Shown piece after piece: positions 14,982-23,967 of a DNA stretch of 64,000 bases. A program made the position numbers and the translations under genes. Under the pieces are notes generated by a model, which ran no database searches, was not told the origin of the DNA, and saw nothing but the letters and a program-made list of their open reading frames with translations. Numbering within the stretch: the first letter of the stretch is position 1; every line of letters begins with the position of its first letter. Origin of the DNA: Zhenhengia yiwuensis. GTDB lineage: Bacteria; Bacillota; Clostridia; Lachnospirales; Cellulosilyticaceae. The stretch covers positions 1 through 64,000 of the forward strand of contig NZ_JACRSY010000009.1 in assembly GCF_014384995.1 (NCBI RefSeq), read 5' to 3'.

Positions 14982-16697
14982 GTGAGTTTTGAAATAGGAA
15001 GAAGACAATATGCCGATATGTTTGGGCCTACAACTGGGGATAGTATACGACTTGCGGATACAGAACTATTTATCCAAATAGAAGATGATAAGACTATCTA
15101 TGGCGAAGAGATGAAATTTGGTGGTGGTAAATCTGTTCGTGATGGAATGGGGCAAAATTCATTAGAAACAAGAGAAAATCCATTAGTAATGGACCTTGTT
15201 ATTGTTAATGCAATTATCCTAGATTATACAGGTATTTATAAAGCAGATATAGGTATCCGTGATGGTAAAATTGCAGGGATTGGTAAGTCAGGTAATCCAC
15301 TCATTATGGATGGTGTCGATTTTATTATTGGTGTTGGAACAGAAATCATAGCAGGTGAAGGATTAATTGTCACTGCAGGTGGTATTGATACACATGTTCA
15401 CTTTATCAATCCAAAACAATGTGAAGAAGCACTTGTATCCGGTATAACAACTATGATTGGTGGTGGTACTGGGCTTGCAGAAGGAAGTAAAGCAACCACA
15501 TGTACGCCAGGGACATGGCATATTCATCGTATGCTTCAAGCTGTAGAGGATATTCCTATGAATATTGGACTTCTTGGAAAAGGCAGTGGTGCAGCAAAGG
15601 CACCAAATGAAGAACAGATTAAAGCTGGTGCCGTAGGGCTTAAAATCCATGAAGACTGGGGAGCAACACGTTCAGCAATTGATTATTCTTTACAAGTTGC
15701 AGATGAAATGGATATCCAAGTTGCCATCCATACAGATACACTTAATGAATTTGGATTTGTAGAAGATACTATTGATGCGATCAAAGGTAGAGTCATTCAT
15801 ACATTCCATACAGAAGGTGCAGGGGGTGGACATGCACCAGATATTATAAAAATGGCCTCACAAATGAATGTTCTTCCAGCCTCTACAAACCCAACAAAAC
15901 CTTATACAGTAAATACTATTGAAGAACATTTAGATATGCTTATGGTATGTCATCACTTAAGTCCAAATGTACCAGAAGACGTTGCTTTTGCAGATTCTAG
16001 AATTAGAAAAGAAACAATAGCAGCAGAAGATATTTTACAAGACTTAGGTGTATTTAGCATGATGAGCTCAGACTCACAAGCTATGGGCCGTGTAGGTGAA
16101 GTTATTACAAGAACATGGCAAACAGCACATAAGATGAAGATTCAAAGAGGATGCCTTGAAGGCGATCATGAATATGGAGATAATAATAGAGTAAAACGTT
16201 ATGTAGCCAAATATACGATTAATCCTGCTATTGCTCATGGGATTAGTGATTATGTAGGTTCCATTGAAGTAGGTAAAATCGCAGACCTTGTGATTTGGCA
16301 CCCAGCCTTCTTTGGTGTAAAAGCTAATATGATTCTTAAGAGTGGTATGGTAGCGAATGGTTGGGTAGGGGATGTCAATGCTTCTATTCCAACACCACAG
16401 CCACAACAGTATACAGAAATGTTTGCATCTTATGGGAAAGCTAAGAAAGCATGTAATATTACTTTCGTATCTCAAGCAGCTTATGAGGATGGTATTAAAG
16501 AAAAACTTGGCTTAGAGAAAGTTGTTCTTCCAGTAAAAGGCATTCGTAATGTAACGAAGAAAGATATGAAATTAAATGATGCAACACCAGAACTTACAGT
16601 TGATCCACAAACTTATGAAGTAAAAGTTAATGGTGAATTGATAACTTGCGAGCCAGTAGATGAAGTACCAATGGCACAAAGGTACTTCTTATTCTAA
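14982..16697 (+). CDS. ureC: Urease alpha (catalytic) subunit
   Basis: A 571-residue metallohydrolase with a complete active site. GGIDTHVHFI supplies the first two nickel-binding His residues, GLKIHEDWGAT carries the carbamylated Lys, VAIHTDTLNE and HTFHTEGAGGGHAPDI carry further His ligands, MVCHHL carries the flap Cys/His, and SSDSQAMGR carries the catalytic Asp. The start is GTG 14982 behind AAGGAGGATAAATAA. Length equals the family norm of about 570. The enzyme is cytoplasmic and needs two Ni(II) ions inserted by UreDEFG, all encoded downstream. Confidence 0.97.
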   Translation: MSFEIGRRQYADMFGPTTGDSIRLADTELFIQIEDDKTIYGEEMKFGGGKSVRDGMGQNSLETRENPLVMDLVIVNAIILDYTGIYKADIGIRDGKIAGIGKSGNPLIMDGVDFIIGVGTEIIAGEGLIVTAGGIDTHVHFINPKQCEEALVSGITTMIGGGTGLAEGSKATTCTPGTWHIHRMLQAVEDIPMNIGLLGKGSGAAKAPNEEQIKAGAVGLKIHEDWGATRSAIDYSLQVADEMDIQVAIHTDTLNEFGFVEDTIDAIKGRVIHTFHTEGAGGGHAPDIIKMASQMNVLPASTNPTKPYTVNTIEEHLDMLMVCHHLSPNVPEDVAFADSRIRKETIAAEDILQDLGVFSMMSSDSQAMGRVGEVITRTWQTAHKMKIQRGCLEGDHEYGDNNRVKRYVAKYTINPAIAHGISDYVGSIEVGKIADLVIWHPAFFGVKANMILKSGMVANGWVGDVNASIPTPQPQQYTEMFASYGKAKKACNITFVSQAAYEDGIKEKLGLEKVVLPVKGIRNVTKKDMKLNDATPELTVDPQTYEVKVNGELITCEPVDEVPMAQRYFLF

Positions 16698-16732
16698 AGA
16701 GATAAACAATACGCTAGATAAAGGAGCACATT

Positions 16733-17179
16733 ATGATTATAGAGAAAGTAATTGGTAATATAGAAGATAAACAAGATATTCAAGCATTTCATATAGAAAA
16801 AGTTATTTTAGAGAGTGATGGATTACTTAAGAGAATTCAACGTGTGAAAACGGACCATGGTACAGAGCTTGGGATTAGCTTATCTCCTAATAGTGTATTA
16901 AGAGATGGTGATATTTTACACGAGGATGGTAACAATCTTATCGTCATTAGTGTTAAAGCTGATGATGTGTTAGTGATTCGCCCAGTTGATATGATGCAAA
17001 TGGGGATTGTTGCACATATGTTAGGTAATAGACATTTACCTGCTCAATTTGAAGAAGATAGTATGATTGTGCAATATGATTATTTAATAGAACGACTTCT
17101 TAAAGAAGAAAACTTAAGCTATACAAGAGAAAATAAAAAATTAAAACAGGCATTTAGACATGTTGACCACAGCCACTAA
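16733..17179 (+). CDS. ureE: Urease accessory nickel chaperone UreE
   Basis: A 148-residue UreE. The N-terminal domain has the GxxLGISLSPNSVLRDGDIL pattern, and the C-terminal metal-binding domain contains AHMLGNRHLPAQFEED, which includes the conserved His of the dimeric nickel site. The C-terminus ends RHVDHSH, a short natural histidine tail compared with the long His-rich tails of some species. UreE passes nickel to UreG. The last 20 bases overlap the ureF start, indicating coupling. Confidence 0.93.
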   Translation: MIIEKVIGNIEDKQDIQAFHIEKVILESDGLLKRIQRVKTDHGTELGISLSPNSVLRDGDILHEDGNNLIVISVKADDVLVIRPVDMMQMGIVAHMLGNRHLPAQFEEDSMIVQYDYLIERLLKEENLSYTRENKKLKQAFRHVDHSH

Positions 17180-17861
17180 TAGGCAACTTCTTCAACTTTT
17201 GCAAATTTGTGATTCAAATTTTCCAATTGGTGCTTTTAGTCATTCTTATGGTATGGAAACTTATCTAAGAGATGAGTGGATCACAAATCGAGAAAGTTTT
17301 GAGGAGTATATTAAAGCTTTCTTAAAAGGTCAGTTTATATATTCAGATGGTTTAGCTATACGACTTGTCTATGAGGCACTTAGTACCCAGAACTTAGAGA
17401 AGTTATGGGAAATAGATCAATTAATTACAGTGCAAACTATGGCAAGAGAAACAAGGGAAGGTACAAAAAGAGTTGGACGACAAATGTTACAGCTGATTTT
17501 GGATCTTTATGATAATCCCATTTTAGAAATTTATCAAAAACGTATTGCACAAGCAGTATCTTATGGTCATCCAGCACTTGTTTTTGCAATTGCTGTACAT
17601 ACCATGGGTATTAGTGAAAAAGATGCTATCCTGAGTTATAGCTTTAGTACTGTCTCGAGTTTAGTGCAAAATGGCGTACGTGCTATTCCATTGGGACAAA
17701 GAGACGGGCAGATCATTTTAAGAGATATAAGTGAATTTTTAATAGAACTGTATGAAGCAATTAAAAACTTGGAAGAAGAAGATTTTGGAATGACTATACC
17801 AGGTCTTGAAATTGCGCAAATGAGACATGAGACATTACACTTTAGACTTTTTATGTCATAA
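17160..17861 (+). CDS. ureF: Urease accessory protein UreF
   Basis: A 233-residue all-helical UreF. Recognisable segments are QICDSNFPIGAFSHSYGMETY near the N-terminus and GHPALVFAIAVHTMGI in the middle, with a QNGVRAIPLGQRDGQ segment toward the C-terminus. UreF forms the UreD-UreF-UreG activation complex on apo-urease and acts as a gatekeeper for UreG GTP hydrolysis. The gene starts within ureE and is followed 18 bases later by ureG. Confidence 0.93.
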   Translation: MLTTATNRQLLQLLQICDSNFPIGAFSHSYGMETYLRDEWITNRESFEEYIKAFLKGQFIYSDGLAIRLVYEALSTQNLEKLWEIDQLITVQTMARETREGTKRVGRQMLQLILDLYDNPILEIYQKRIAQAVSYGHPALVFAIAVHTMGISEKDAILSYSFSTVSSLVQNGVRAIPLGQRDGQIILRDISEFLIELYEAIKNLEEEDFGMTIPGLEIAQMRHETLHFRLFMS

Positions 17862-17879
17862 TCAGTAAGGAGGAATAGG

Positions 17880-18491
17880 ATGAGACCAATCGTAATCGGG
17901 GTCGGAGGACCAGTTGGAGCAGGAAAAACTTTATTAATCGAAAGACTTAGCCGAATGATGTATCCAAAGTATAGTTTAGGTGTCATTACAAATGATATTT
18001 ATACACTAGAAGATGCTAACTTTTTAATTAAAAACTCCATATTACCTGAAGATCGTGTAATAGGGGTAGAGACAGGTGGATGTCCACATACTGCTATTCG
18101 TGAGGATGCCTCTATGAATTTTGCAGCTATTGATGAGATGAAAAAAACTCACCAAGATCTAGATATTATTTTCTTAGAAAGTGGTGGCGATAATCTAGCA
18201 GCTACATTTAGTCCAGATCTTGTTGATTTTTCAATTTATATTATTGACGTTGCACAAGGTGAGAAAATTCCTAGAAAAGGTGGACAAGGGATGATAAAAA
18301 GTGATCTTTTTATCATTAACAAAACAGATTTAGCACCTTATGTAGGAGCTAACCTAGAAGTCATGAAACAAGATACCATTACATTTAGAGGACAAAAAGA
18401 ATTTATTTTCACGAATCTAAAGACAGATGAAGGTGTTAACCAAGTGATTGAATGGATTCAAAAGAATTGTTTATTAGAAGGTCTGAATTAA
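17880..18491 (+). CDS. ureG: Urease accessory GTPase UreG
   Basis: A 203-residue SIMIBI GTPase. The P-loop is GPVGAGKT at residues 10-17, the metal-binding Cys-Pro-His is in ETGGCPHTAIREDASMN, the Walker B-like region is IIFLESGGDNLAATFSPDL, and base recognition is IINKTDLAP. It couples GTP hydrolysis to nickel delivery into urease. It has an AAGGAGG site and is separated by only two bases from ureD. Sequence is complete and typical. Confidence 0.96.
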   Translation: MRPIVIGVGGPVGAGKTLLIERLSRMMYPKYSLGVITNDIYTLEDANFLIKNSILPEDRVIGVETGGCPHTAIREDASMNFAAIDEMKKTHQDLDIIFLESGGDNLAATFSPDLVDFSIYIIDVAQGEKIPRKGGQGMIKSDLFIINKTDLAPYVGANLEVMKQDTITFRGQKEFIFTNLKTDEGVNQVIEWIQKNCLLEGLN

Positions 18492-18493
18492 GA

Positions 18494-19324
18494 ATGAAAG
18501 AAGGATTAACAGGCTATTTAGAACTTGGTATGCAAAGCAAAAAGGGTTCTTATAGTGCCAAGACGCTTCTGCAAAAGGGTGCTTCTCGTATATCACCAGC
18601 AATGTATTTAGATACCAGCGATATTCCTTGTTATTTTATGTTAAGTTTAGGAGGAGGATTTGTAGCAGGCGATGTATACGAAAATAAGTTTACACTTGAA
18701 AAGGACGCAAAAGTCATCTTAACAACACAATCCCCTAATAAAATTTTTAAAAGTCCTAATCAAATACCAGCTATCCAAAAGACTTTTATTCATTTAGAAG
18801 AAGGTAGCCAGTTAGAGTATATTTCTGATAGTCTTATAGCTTATGAAGATGCTTATTATGTACAAGATACAAGAATTGATATGACAGAAAATGCAAGTCT
18901 TGTGTATATCGATGGCATTACTTCAGGATGGGCGCCTACAGGTGAAAAATTTAAGTATGAAGAAGTCAAGTTAAAAACCCATATTTATATGGATGGTCAG
19001 CCCGTTGTACTTGATTACCTAAAACTTACTCCTAAAAGTTCTACAATGCAGGCATTAGGAATGTTAGAGGAATATACACAGTTTGGAACTATGATGGTTA
19101 TTGATTCTAGAATAACAGATAGTATGATAAAAGAAATGAGAATGTACATTGAGCAATTAGGTAAACCCGTAAGATACGGACTTTCAACACCACAATGTAA
19201 TGGCTTTGTACTTCGTGTATTAGGTAACTTAACACAAGATATTGAAAAAGTAATAGAACGATGCCATGATTATATTCGAGAGCAACTCTATGATATTGAA
19301 CCATTAAGATTAAGAAAATATTAA
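18494..19324 (+). CDS. ureD: Urease accessory protein UreD (UreH)
   Basis: A 276-residue beta-rich accessory protein. Segments MYLDTSDIPCYFMLSLGGG and FVAGDVYENKFTLEKDAKV followed by LTTQSPNKIFKS correspond to the family's core; a later YIDGITSGWAPTGE is the usual GRxxxGE-type region with a Trp variation. UreD binds apo-urease and may provide the tunnel for nickel. ATG 18494 follows GAAGGTC within the end of ureG. It is last in the operon, as in other ureABCEFGD clusters; some genomes place it first. Confidence 0.92.
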   Translation: MKEGLTGYLELGMQSKKGSYSAKTLLQKGASRISPAMYLDTSDIPCYFMLSLGGGFVAGDVYENKFTLEKDAKVILTTQSPNKIFKSPNQIPAIQKTFIHLEEGSQLEYISDSLIAYEDAYYVQDTRIDMTENASLVYIDGITSGWAPTGEKFKYEEVKLKTHIYMDGQPVVLDYLKLTPKSSTMQALGMLEEYTQFGTMMVIDSRITDSMIKEMRMYIEQLGKPVRYGLSTPQCNGFVLRVLGNLTQDIEKVIERCHDYIREQLYDIEPLRLRKY

Positions 19325-19343
19325 TTAAGGAACATACAAAATG

Positions 19344-19396
19344 AAAGTACATATTAAAAAGAGGAATTGAATCTTATTAATATGTACTTTTTAATT
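19344..19396 (+). terminator. Likely terminator of the urease operon
   Basis: A perfect 14-base inverted repeat, AAAGTACATATTAA (19344-19357) and TTAATATGTACTTT (19377-19390), with a 19-base loop is followed by TTAATT. The long loop and weak T-run make it imperfect, but it lies 20 bases after ureD. Confidence 0.5.
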
Positions 19397-19576
19397 ATCC
19401 TATCTAATCGTTTAATAATATAATATTAAAGAGCGATACCATTAAGAGAGTTTTTTGGGTCTATATGAAAAGTAGGTACTTAAATTTCCAGTTTAATCCT
19501 AACATAGGTTAATTTCTTATTTGCTCAATAATGGTAAAATAAAGTTAATCATTTAACAAGCGAAGGAGAAATGGAT

Positions 19577-21439
19577 ATGTCAGTTACTTTTAAAAAATTT
19601 GATCATATTATTACAGAGCAATATGCGTTAGAACAAGCTTTTCTAACAGAATATAAAAATGGAAACCATACATTGAGTACACCATTTATTAAGCTTAATC
19701 CATATGGTATTGCACCTTTAACAGCACTTATTTTATTTAAAACAGAACAAGCTTTAGGGGTAAATGTACTTGTGAAAGGGAAAGAAAAAGCAGGAGATAT
19801 AACTGCTACTTTTGAAAAAAATACAGAACATGTATTACCTATTTACGGCTTATATGCAGATTATAACAATGAAGTTGTGATTACTTTAGAAAATGGTGAA
19901 AGTCATACTGTTTACATTCAGACAGAAGCAGCACCAGAAAAAGTACTTCTACCAACTTACTTAGAAACAACACCAGGTTACTTAGGTGAAAATGTTATTT
20001 TTGTTAGCCCAACTTCTAAAGCAATGACAGCAGCTTATGACTATAAAGGGGAAGTACGCTGGTATGGAACATTAAACTTTGCCTTTGACTTAAAACGTAT
20101 AAAAAATGGGCGTATCCTTCTTGGAACAAATCGCCTTGTAGCACCACCTTATCATACAACTGGTCTTTATGAAATGGGCATGATTGGTAAAATTTATAAA
20201 GAATACCGTCTTCCAAGTGGTTATCACCATGATGAATTTGAAATGGAAGATGGCAATCTTTTAGTTCTTACACAAGATCTTCCAACAGGCACAGTAGAAG
20301 ATATGTGCGTTCTTATTGATAGAGAAACAGGTAAGATCTTAAAATCTTGGGACTATAAAAAAGTATTACCTCAAAATGTAGCCGGTTCAGGAAGCCAAGA
20401 TGCACATGACTGGTTCCATAATAATGCAGTATGGTATGATAAAAAGACAAATTCTCTTACATTATCAGGTAGACACCAAGATGCTGTCATTAACTTAGAC
20501 TATGAAACAGGTGATTTAAACTGGATTATTGGTGATCCAGAAGGATGGCCAGCTGAAATGGTAGAAAAATATTTCTTCACACCAGTAGGAGATGAATTTG
20601 ACTGGCAATATGAACAACATGCTTGTGTTGTCCTTCCAGATGGCGATATTATGGTATTTGATAATGGTCACTTCCGTGCTAAATCAAAAGAAAACTATGT
20701 ACCAGCAGATAAGAACTTCTCTCGTGGGGTAAGATTCCGTATTAATACAGAAGATATGACTATTAGACAAGTATGGCAATTTGGTAAAGAAAGAGGAAAA
20801 GACTTCTTCTCAACTTATATTTCTAACGTAGAATACTATGGTGAAGGCCATTACATGGTACATTCAGGTGGAGCAGGTACTTTAAGAGGGGAAACATGTA
20901 ACGTACCTCCTGTTATGCATGAAGGTAAAGAAGAAGGCTTAGTGATGAATTCAATCACTATTGAAATTAAAGACGATGTGATTATGCATGAAATGCACTT
21001 ACCAGGCAACTTCTACCGTGCAGAAAAACTTTCACTTTACTGTGAGGAAGATGTTTTAACATTTGGCAAAGGTGAGCTTCTTGGTTCATTAGGTGTTACA
21101 GAAGAAATGATGACGGAAGTACCAGCAGAAAACGGTGGTATGGTACCAGATACTTATAAAGTAAGAATTGGTGAAGAAGAAGACCGCATCATCTTAAAAG
21201 CAAGTTTTGAAAAAGGTCAACTTGTTATGATTATGCTTGAAGGTGAAGAAACTACACATCGTTATTTTGTACCAACAACAAAAAGACCATTCCTTGCAAT
21301 GTGTGTAGGAACATTCCAGGAAACAGATGAAAGAGCTGTAGAGCATCCAATTAGTAAAGAAGGTCTTAAAGGTGACTTTAAAGTGACACTTCTTATTGAT
21401 GATCAAAAGTATGAAACGGGTGTTAGTGTAACTTGTTAA
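19577..21439 (+). CDS. Arylsulfate sulfotransferase (AssT family)
   Basis: A 620-residue protein of the PAPS-independent arylsulfotransferase family, which moves sulfate from one phenolic ester to another phenol through a sulfated histidine. An N-terminal beta domain (about 1-120) precedes the propeller. Conserved His-bearing segments are YHHDEFEMEDGN, AHDWFHNNAVWYD, LSGRHQDAVI and QHACVVLPDG. ATG 19577 is better spaced than ATG 19571 from AGGAG at 19564-19568. Unlike enterobacterial AssT there is no signal peptide or dsbA/dsbL-like partner, so the enzyme is expected in the cytoplasm. Codon choice is that of a well-expressed gene. It is monocistronic. Confidence 0.85.
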   Translation: MSVTFKKFDHIITEQYALEQAFLTEYKNGNHTLSTPFIKLNPYGIAPLTALILFKTEQALGVNVLVKGKEKAGDITATFEKNTEHVLPIYGLYADYNNEVVITLENGESHTVYIQTEAAPEKVLLPTYLETTPGYLGENVIFVSPTSKAMTAAYDYKGEVRWYGTLNFAFDLKRIKNGRILLGTNRLVAPPYHTTGLYEMGMIGKIYKEYRLPSGYHHDEFEMEDGNLLVLTQDLPTGTVEDMCVLIDRETGKILKSWDYKKVLPQNVAGSGSQDAHDWFHNNAVWYDKKTNSLTLSGRHQDAVINLDYETGDLNWIIGDPEGWPAEMVEKYFFTPVGDEFDWQYEQHACVVLPDGDIMVFDNGHFRAKSKENYVPADKNFSRGVRFRINTEDMTIRQVWQFGKERGKDFFSTYISNVEYYGEGHYMVHSGGAGTLRGETCNVPPVMHEGKEEGLVMNSITIEIKDDVIMHEMHLPGNFYRAEKLSLYCEEDVLTFGKGELLGSLGVTEEMMTEVPAENGGMVPDTYKVRIGEEEDRIILKASFEKGQLVMIMLEGEETTHRYFVPTTKRPFLAMCVGTFQETDERAVEHPISKEGLKGDFKVTLLIDDQKYETGVSVTC

Positions 21440-21452
21440 GAAAAAGTAAAAG

Positions 21453-21488
21453 AGGCTATGCAAAGCATAATTTGCACAGCCTTTTTTT
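21453..21488 (+). terminator. Terminator of the arylsulfotransferase gene
   Basis: The stem is AGGCT(A)TGCAAA / TTTGCA(C)AGCCT, with a GCATAA loop and the run TTTTTTT at the 3' side. Confidence 0.85.
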
Positions 21489-21548
21489 GTTGTAGTGAAT
21501 AGTTTTATAAAAAAGGGGCTACACCTTAAAGAGAATGCTGTCAAAACA

Positions 21549-21577
21549 TTGATAAATAGCATGAACGATAGTATAAT
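21549..21577 (+). promoter_or_regulatory. Sigma-A promoter of the AI-2E family gene
   Basis: TTGATA (21549-21554), 17 bases and a perfect TATAAT (21572-21577), 27 bases before the start codon. Confidence 0.75.
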
Positions 21578-21603
21578 GTTTACTTAAAAAGAGGAGGTTG
21601 AAA

Positions 21604-22764
21604 ATGGAGATTAATAAAGACCAATTTAAGAAAATATTTTTAACTGCGGCAGCTATTATTTTATTTTACTGGGCGCTGCAAAATCATATAGAAGTAGCAG
21701 ATTGGTTTAATCAAATCTTAGGACTTTTTGCACCTATTCTGCTAGGGCTTGCTATAGCCTTTATTATTAATATTCCTATGGCTGCTATAGAAAATAGACT
21801 TTTAAAAGCCGTACCTAATAGATTCAATAAGTTTAAGCGTCCTGTAAGCTTGGTTCTAGCTATGCTTCTTATGGTAGCAGTTGTAGTACTTGTTATGGTT
21901 ATTATTATTCCAGAACTTGTACGTACTTTCTTGATTATTAAAGAAAGTATTCCAGGTTTTGTAACACAGGTACAAGATTTCTTAAATGATATCATTCAGT
22001 ACTTCCCAGAGCTTCAAAGTGAAATGACCATTACGATTGACTGGGCAGAATGGGGCAAGAAACTTTTTGAATGGATTCAACGTGGTGCAACAGTTCTTGC
22101 AGGTTCTACTTTTAGTGTAATTTCAGCAACTTTTAGTGGGGTATTTACTTTTGTGCTAGGTCTTGTTTTAGCTATTTATGTATTACTTCAAAAAGAGAAG
22201 CTAGGCATGCAAGCTAAAAAAGTGATGTATGCTTATATTAAAGAGGATAGGGTAGAACATTTATTACGTGTACTCCATATAGCAAGTAGAGCATTTAGTA
22301 ACTTTTTTACAGGGCAGTGCTTAGAGGCTATGATTTTAGGCGGAATGTTCTTTGTAACGATGTCTCTCTTTAATCTTCCTTATGAACTGATGATTTCAGT
22401 GACTATTGGGTTTACAGCACTTATTCCTATTTTTGGTGCTTTTTTAGGATGCTTTATAGGAGCCTTTTTAATCGTTGTAACCAATCCGGTTCAAGTTATT
22501 TGGTTTCTTATTTTATTCTTTGTGCTTCAGCAGTTAGAAGGTAACTTGATTTATCCTCGTGTTGTAGGAAGTTCAGTAGGCCTTCCAGGTATTTGGGTAC
22601 TCATTGCTGTAACATTAGGTGGTAGTATGTTTGGTGTATTGGGTATGCTCATGATGGTACCGATGTGTTCAGTAGTCTATACTTTATTAGGTGAAAGCGT
22701 CAACAAGCGTATAAAGGATAGGAAAATTAGTAAGCATAAAATAACTAAAAAGTTTAACGTATAA
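21604..22764 (+). CDS. AI-2E family (PerM/YdiK-type) membrane transporter
   Basis: A 386-residue polytopic protein of the AI-2E/PerM family. Two N-terminal helices (LTAAAIILFYWALQN; ILGLFAPILLGLAIAFIIN) are followed by a pair around LAMLLMVAVVVLVMVIIIPEL, an extracytoplasmic-type amphipathic stretch, and the C-terminal signature QQLEGNLIYPRVVGSSVGLPGIWVLIAVTLGG. Known members are implicated in AI-2 export or sodium/proton exchange; the substrate here is unknown. ATG 21604 lies behind GAGGAGG. The gene has its own promoter and a terminator at 22909. Confidence 0.85.
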   Translation: MEINKDQFKKIFLTAAAIILFYWALQNHIEVADWFNQILGLFAPILLGLAIAFIINIPMAAIENRLLKAVPNRFNKFKRPVSLVLAMLLMVAVVVLVMVIIIPELVRTFLIIKESIPGFVTQVQDFLNDIIQYFPELQSEMTITIDWAEWGKKLFEWIQRGATVLAGSTFSVISATFSGVFTFVLGLVLAIYVLLQKEKLGMQAKKVMYAYIKEDRVEHLLRVLHIASRAFSNFFTGQCLEAMILGGMFFVTMSLFNLPYELMISVTIGFTALIPIFGAFLGCFIGAFLIVVTNPVQVIWFLILFFVLQQLEGNLIYPRVVGSSVGLPGIWVLIAVTLGGSMFGVLGMLMMVPMCSVVYTLLGESVNKRIKDRKISKHKITKKFNV

Positions 22765-22819
22765 AATACTGAAGCAAAGGTTAAGTTGAAACGATTAATA
22801 GATTGAAAAGATTGTTCTA

Positions 22820-22909
22820 ATGATTTATCACAGAGAAGAAGATAGCCTTGTGGTGAGCGTATCAGTGACTTTTGAATTTAAAGAGCTTATTATTGATAAA
22901 AAACTATAA
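22820..22909 (+). pseudogene. 29-codon open frame, probable remnant
   Basis: An ATG frame encodes MIYHREEDSLVVSVSVTFEF and a further nine residues ending DKKL. It has no ribosome site and its stop abuts the next hairpin. It reads like the end of a decayed gene rather than a functional peptide. Confidence 0.2.
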
Positions 22910-22941
22910 AAGAAGTGATAGTTTACTATCACTTCTTTTAA
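22909..22941 (+). terminator. Terminator hairpin
   Basis: The stem is AAGAAGTGATA / TATCACTTCTT, with a GTTTAC loop, followed by TTAAA. The T-run is short; it may work in both directions. Confidence 0.6.
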
Positions 22942-23005
22942 ATTGCGCTTTAATGATAGACAACCTATAATAAAAAAGAAGAAATAGATAGAAAAGGTGA
23001 AGAAA

Positions 23006-23908
23006 ATGATTTATACAATAACACTCAATCCTTCATTAGATTATGTTGTGAGGGTCAATGATTTTCAAGTTGGTGGGATGAACCGATGTAGTGAAGAGCA
23101 GATTTATGTAGGAGGGAAGGGAATTAATGTTTCTCTGATTTTACATCAGCTTGGTATAGAAAATGAAGCATTAGGTTTTGTAGCAGGGTTTACAGGTGGG
23201 GAGATTATACGTCTGTTAGATAAGGCACAGGTGAAACATAATTTTATTACGCTTAAAGAAGGTATGTCCCGTATTAATATGAAGTTAAAAAGTGGTGAAG
23301 AAACAGAGATTAATGGAAGGGGACCTTATTTAGAAGTAAAGGATCTTATAGAACTTGAGCAGCAACTAGAGTGTATGAAGGAAGGTGACTTCCTTATTCT
23401 AGCAGGGAGTATCCCTTCTACATTACCAAGTGATACTTATGAGCAGCTGGTTAAAAAATTCAGTAGCCGTGGTATAGCTTGTATTGTAGATGCTACAAAA
23501 GATCTACTGCTTAATGTATTACCTTATGGGCCATTTCTTATTAAGCCTAACCATCATGAACTTGGGGAGCTTTTTGACATGGAACTTAAAACACATGAAG
23601 AGGTTATTCCTTATGCTAAAAAGTTACAAGAAAAAGGTGCTCGTAATGTACTCGTTTCTATGGCAGGATTAGGCGCAGTACTTGTAACGGAAGATGGCAC
23701 AGTTCTTACGCATGAAGGCATAGACGGTAAAGTCAAAAATTCGGTAGGAGCAGGAGACTCTATGGTGGCAGGCTTTATTGCTGGTTATAAGGTAAGTGGA
23801 GACTTTAAAGAAGCACTGAAAATGGGTATGGCTGCAGGAAGTGCCACAGCTTTTGAAGAGGATCTTGCAACAGGTGAGCAAATAAAAAGTTTATTTCATA
23901 AGCTCTAA
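23006..23908 (+). CDS. fruK: 1-phosphofructokinase (PfkB family)
   Basis: A 300-residue ribokinase-fold kinase. The N-terminal MIYTITLNPSLDYVVRV and YVGGKGINVSLILHQLG match 1-phosphofructokinases. The ATP-site signature is NSVGAGDSMVAGFIAGY, with catalytic Asp in GAGD. The expected reaction is fructose-1-phosphate plus ATP to fructose-1,6-bisphosphate; tagatose-6-phosphate kinase (LacC) is the close alternative. No fructose phosphotransferase gene is adjacent. ATG 23006 is preferred to GTG 22997 because AAGGTG provides the ribosome site. Confidence 0.85.
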   Translation: MIYTITLNPSLDYVVRVNDFQVGGMNRCSEEQIYVGGKGINVSLILHQLGIENEALGFVAGFTGGEIIRLLDKAQVKHNFITLKEGMSRINMKLKSGEETEINGRGPYLEVKDLIELEQQLECMKEGDFLILAGSIPSTLPSDTYEQLVKKFSSRGIACIVDATKDLLLNVLPYGPFLIKPNHHELGELFDMELKTHEEVIPYAKKLQEKGARNVLVSMAGLGAVLVTEDGTVLTHEGIDGKVKNSVGAGDSMVAGFIAGYKVSGDFKEALKMGMAAGSATAFEEDLATGEQIKSLFHKL

Positions 23909-23967
23909 GCATAAATCTTTAGTCCTTCTTATATATAAATAATAAGAGAGACTGAGGGGGAATGCAG

